A stretch of 64,000 nt of DNA from Achromobacter pestifer. Lineage in GTDB: Bacteria > Pseudomonadota > Gammaproteobacteria > Burkholderiales > Burkholderiaceae_B. This document shows, piece by piece, positions 62,973 through 64,000 of this stretch. The stretch is taken from the NCBI RefSeq assembly GCF_013267355.1, contig NZ_CP053985.1, forward strand, positions 3,348,001 to 3,412,000, read 5' to 3'. The notes under the pieces are model-generated. The model searched no databases and was not told where the DNA came from. It was given only the letters and a program-made list of their open reading frames with translations. The translations under genes were made by a program, and so were the position numbers. Position 1 is the first letter of the stretch, and every line of letters starts with the position of its first letter.

Positions 62973-64000
62973 GCAGTCTGAATTCACTTGCGTTGCCGCT
63001 GACTCGCATTCCACCTGAAGACGAGGCCCTGCGCCCCGCCGTCCGCGCCTTCCTGCAGGAGGCCGTGCGCGACATGCCGGCGCATATCCGGGCGCGGTCC
63101 TGGGGCGGCTACGACACCGCATTCAGCCGGCGTGTGGGCGAGCGCGGCTGGATCGGCCTGACCCTGCCGCGCGAGTATGGCGGCGGTGGACGCAGTGCAT
63201 TTGCGCGCTATGTGCTGGTGGAAGAGTTCCTCAATGCCGGCGCGCCTGTCGGGTCGCACTGGATCGCGGATCGGCAAAGCGCGCCGCTCATCCTCAAGTA
63301 CGGCACCGAGGCGCAGAAGCGCTTCCACGTGCCCCGCATCTGCCGGGGCGAGTCCTTCTTCTGCATAGGCATGAGCGAACCTAACTCGGGGTCTGACCTG
63401 GCCAGCGTGCGCACGCGCGCCGTGCCCAACGACCGCGGCTGGCTGCTCAATGGCCAGAAGATCTGGACCACCAATGCCCATCACTGCCAATACATGATCG
63501 CCCTGGTGCGCACCTCGGGCGGACCGGAGGACCGGCACAAGGGACTATCCCAGGTCATCGTCGACCTGTCCCTGCCCGGGGTGACGGTTCGGCCGATCGA
63601 GGATCTGTCGGGCGACAGCCACTTCTGCGAAGTGTTCTTTGACAACGTGCAGCTGGACGCGGACGCGCTGGTCGGCGACGAAGGACAGGGCTGGGAGCAA
63701 GTGACGGCCGAACTGGCGTTCGAGCGCAGCGGTCCGGAACGCTTGTACTCCAGCATCGTGCTGTTCGATCAATGGCTGGACTATGCGCGCCTGCCGCCCA
63801 ATCGCACGCCCTCGGCGCAGCGGCTGGCGGGCAAGGTGCTGGGCCAGCTGACGCCGCTGCGGGCCATGTCGGTATCGGTGCAGGAGAAACTGACGCGCGG
63901 CGCCAGTCCCATCGTGGAGGCGGCGTTGGTCAAGGAGTTGGGCACCACGTTGGAACAGATGATCCCGGCCTGGATTGCGGAAGACCTGTACTCGCGCGAG
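62969..64000 (+). CDS. acyl-CoA dehydrogenase, 5' part (runs off the window)
   Basis: The reading frame opens at the ATG at 62969, overlapping the stop of the CoA-transferase (ATGA), and remains open to base 64000, giving 344 residues without a stop. Residues 133-147 (IGMSEPNSGSDLASV) match the FAD/substrate-binding ACAD motif, and the helical N-terminal domain is complete. The C-terminal catalytic part lies outside the window. It should oxidise the acyl-CoA made by the CoA-transferase, completing a receptor-activation-oxidation operon. Confidence 0.9.
   Translation, partial: MSSLNSLALPLTRIPPEDEALRPAVRAFLQEAVRDMPAHIRARSWGGYDTAFSRRVGERGWIGLTLPREYGGGGRSAFARYVLVEEFLNAGAPVGSHWIADRQSAPLILKYGTEAQKRFHVPRICRGESFFCIGMSEPNSGSDLASVRTRAVPNDRGWLLNGQKIWTTNAHHCQYMIALVRTSGGPEDRHKGLSQVIVDLSLPGVTVRPIEDLSGDSHFCEVFFDNVQLDADALVGDEGQGWEQVTAELAFERSGPERLYSSIVLFDQWLDYARLPPNRTPSAQRLAGKVLGQLTPLRAMSVSVQEKLTRGASPIVEAALVKELGTTLEQMIPAWIAEDLYSRE

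Overview
The window is GC-rich (roughly 65%) and gene-dense, and its gene content points to an Alcaligenaceae beta-proteobacterium of the Bordetella/Achromobacter type. The main reasons are seven Bug-type (tripartite tricarboxylate transporter) periplasmic receptors, many LysR and IclR regulators, and a housekeeping block (ffh, ccsA-like, PP0621-like, ampD, GST) that looks chromosomal. The family assignment rests on recall of such genomes, not on a search. There is no rRNA, CRISPR array, insertion sequence or prophage.

Layout, left to right. 1-455: 3' part of an HNH nuclease gene cut by the window edge. 532-4084: Bug receptor plus M81 metallopeptidase operon, divergent from a LysR gene. 4117-6398: orphan amino-acid ABC receptor and a FUSC membrane protein. 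6450-9775: cupin, serine hydrolase, TetR regulator and flavin reductase, with a clear sigma-70 promoter and palindromic operator. 9791-14923: DMT transporter, membrane protein, SDR/LysR pair, Bug receptor, lipoprotein. 15089-17617: HAD hydrolase, a possible small RNA, tRNA-Leu(CAA), NCS2 purine permease. 17778-22955: DKNYY-type protein, htpG behind a sigma-32-like promoter, and hipBA behind three evenly spaced operators.

22952-32250 is a six-gene acyl-CoA operon (two acyl-CoA dehydrogenases, two Bug receptors, an AcuI/YhdH-type reductase, an NDP-forming acyl-CoA synthetase) divergent from two overlapping paralogous IclR genes. An MFS exporter follows. 33710-39025 is a complete De Ley-Doudoroff D-galactonate operon (dgoK-dgoA-dgoD and an MFS permease), divergent from an IclR gene. 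39049-46541 is housekeeping: GST, ampD, PP0621-like, ccsA-like, ffh, LysM/BON protein, small glycine-rich membrane protein, thiS, pip, trmB, tRNA-Gly(CCC).

46612-56570 holds a catabolic block: Lrp/AsnC and LysR regulators, a cystathionine-lyase-like PLP enzyme, a DapA-family lyase, an SDR without the usual catalytic Tyr/Lys, a Bug receptor, and then a BisC-like molybdoenzyme divergent from a DadA-like dehydrogenase. 56594-57505 encodes an acetyltransferase fused to a Rnk/GreA C-terminal domain. 57625-64000 carries an AraC-type regulator, an alpha/beta hydrolase with a Bug receptor, and a Bug / CoA-transferase / acyl-CoA dehydrogenase operon running off the right edge.

The recurring theme is 'local regulator + solitary Bug receptor + catabolic enzymes'. 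None of the seven receptors has TctA/TctB membrane partners here, so each presumably feeds a permease encoded elsewhere. Starts were adjusted to the best Shine-Dalgarno site, so several genes are shorter than the longest open frame.
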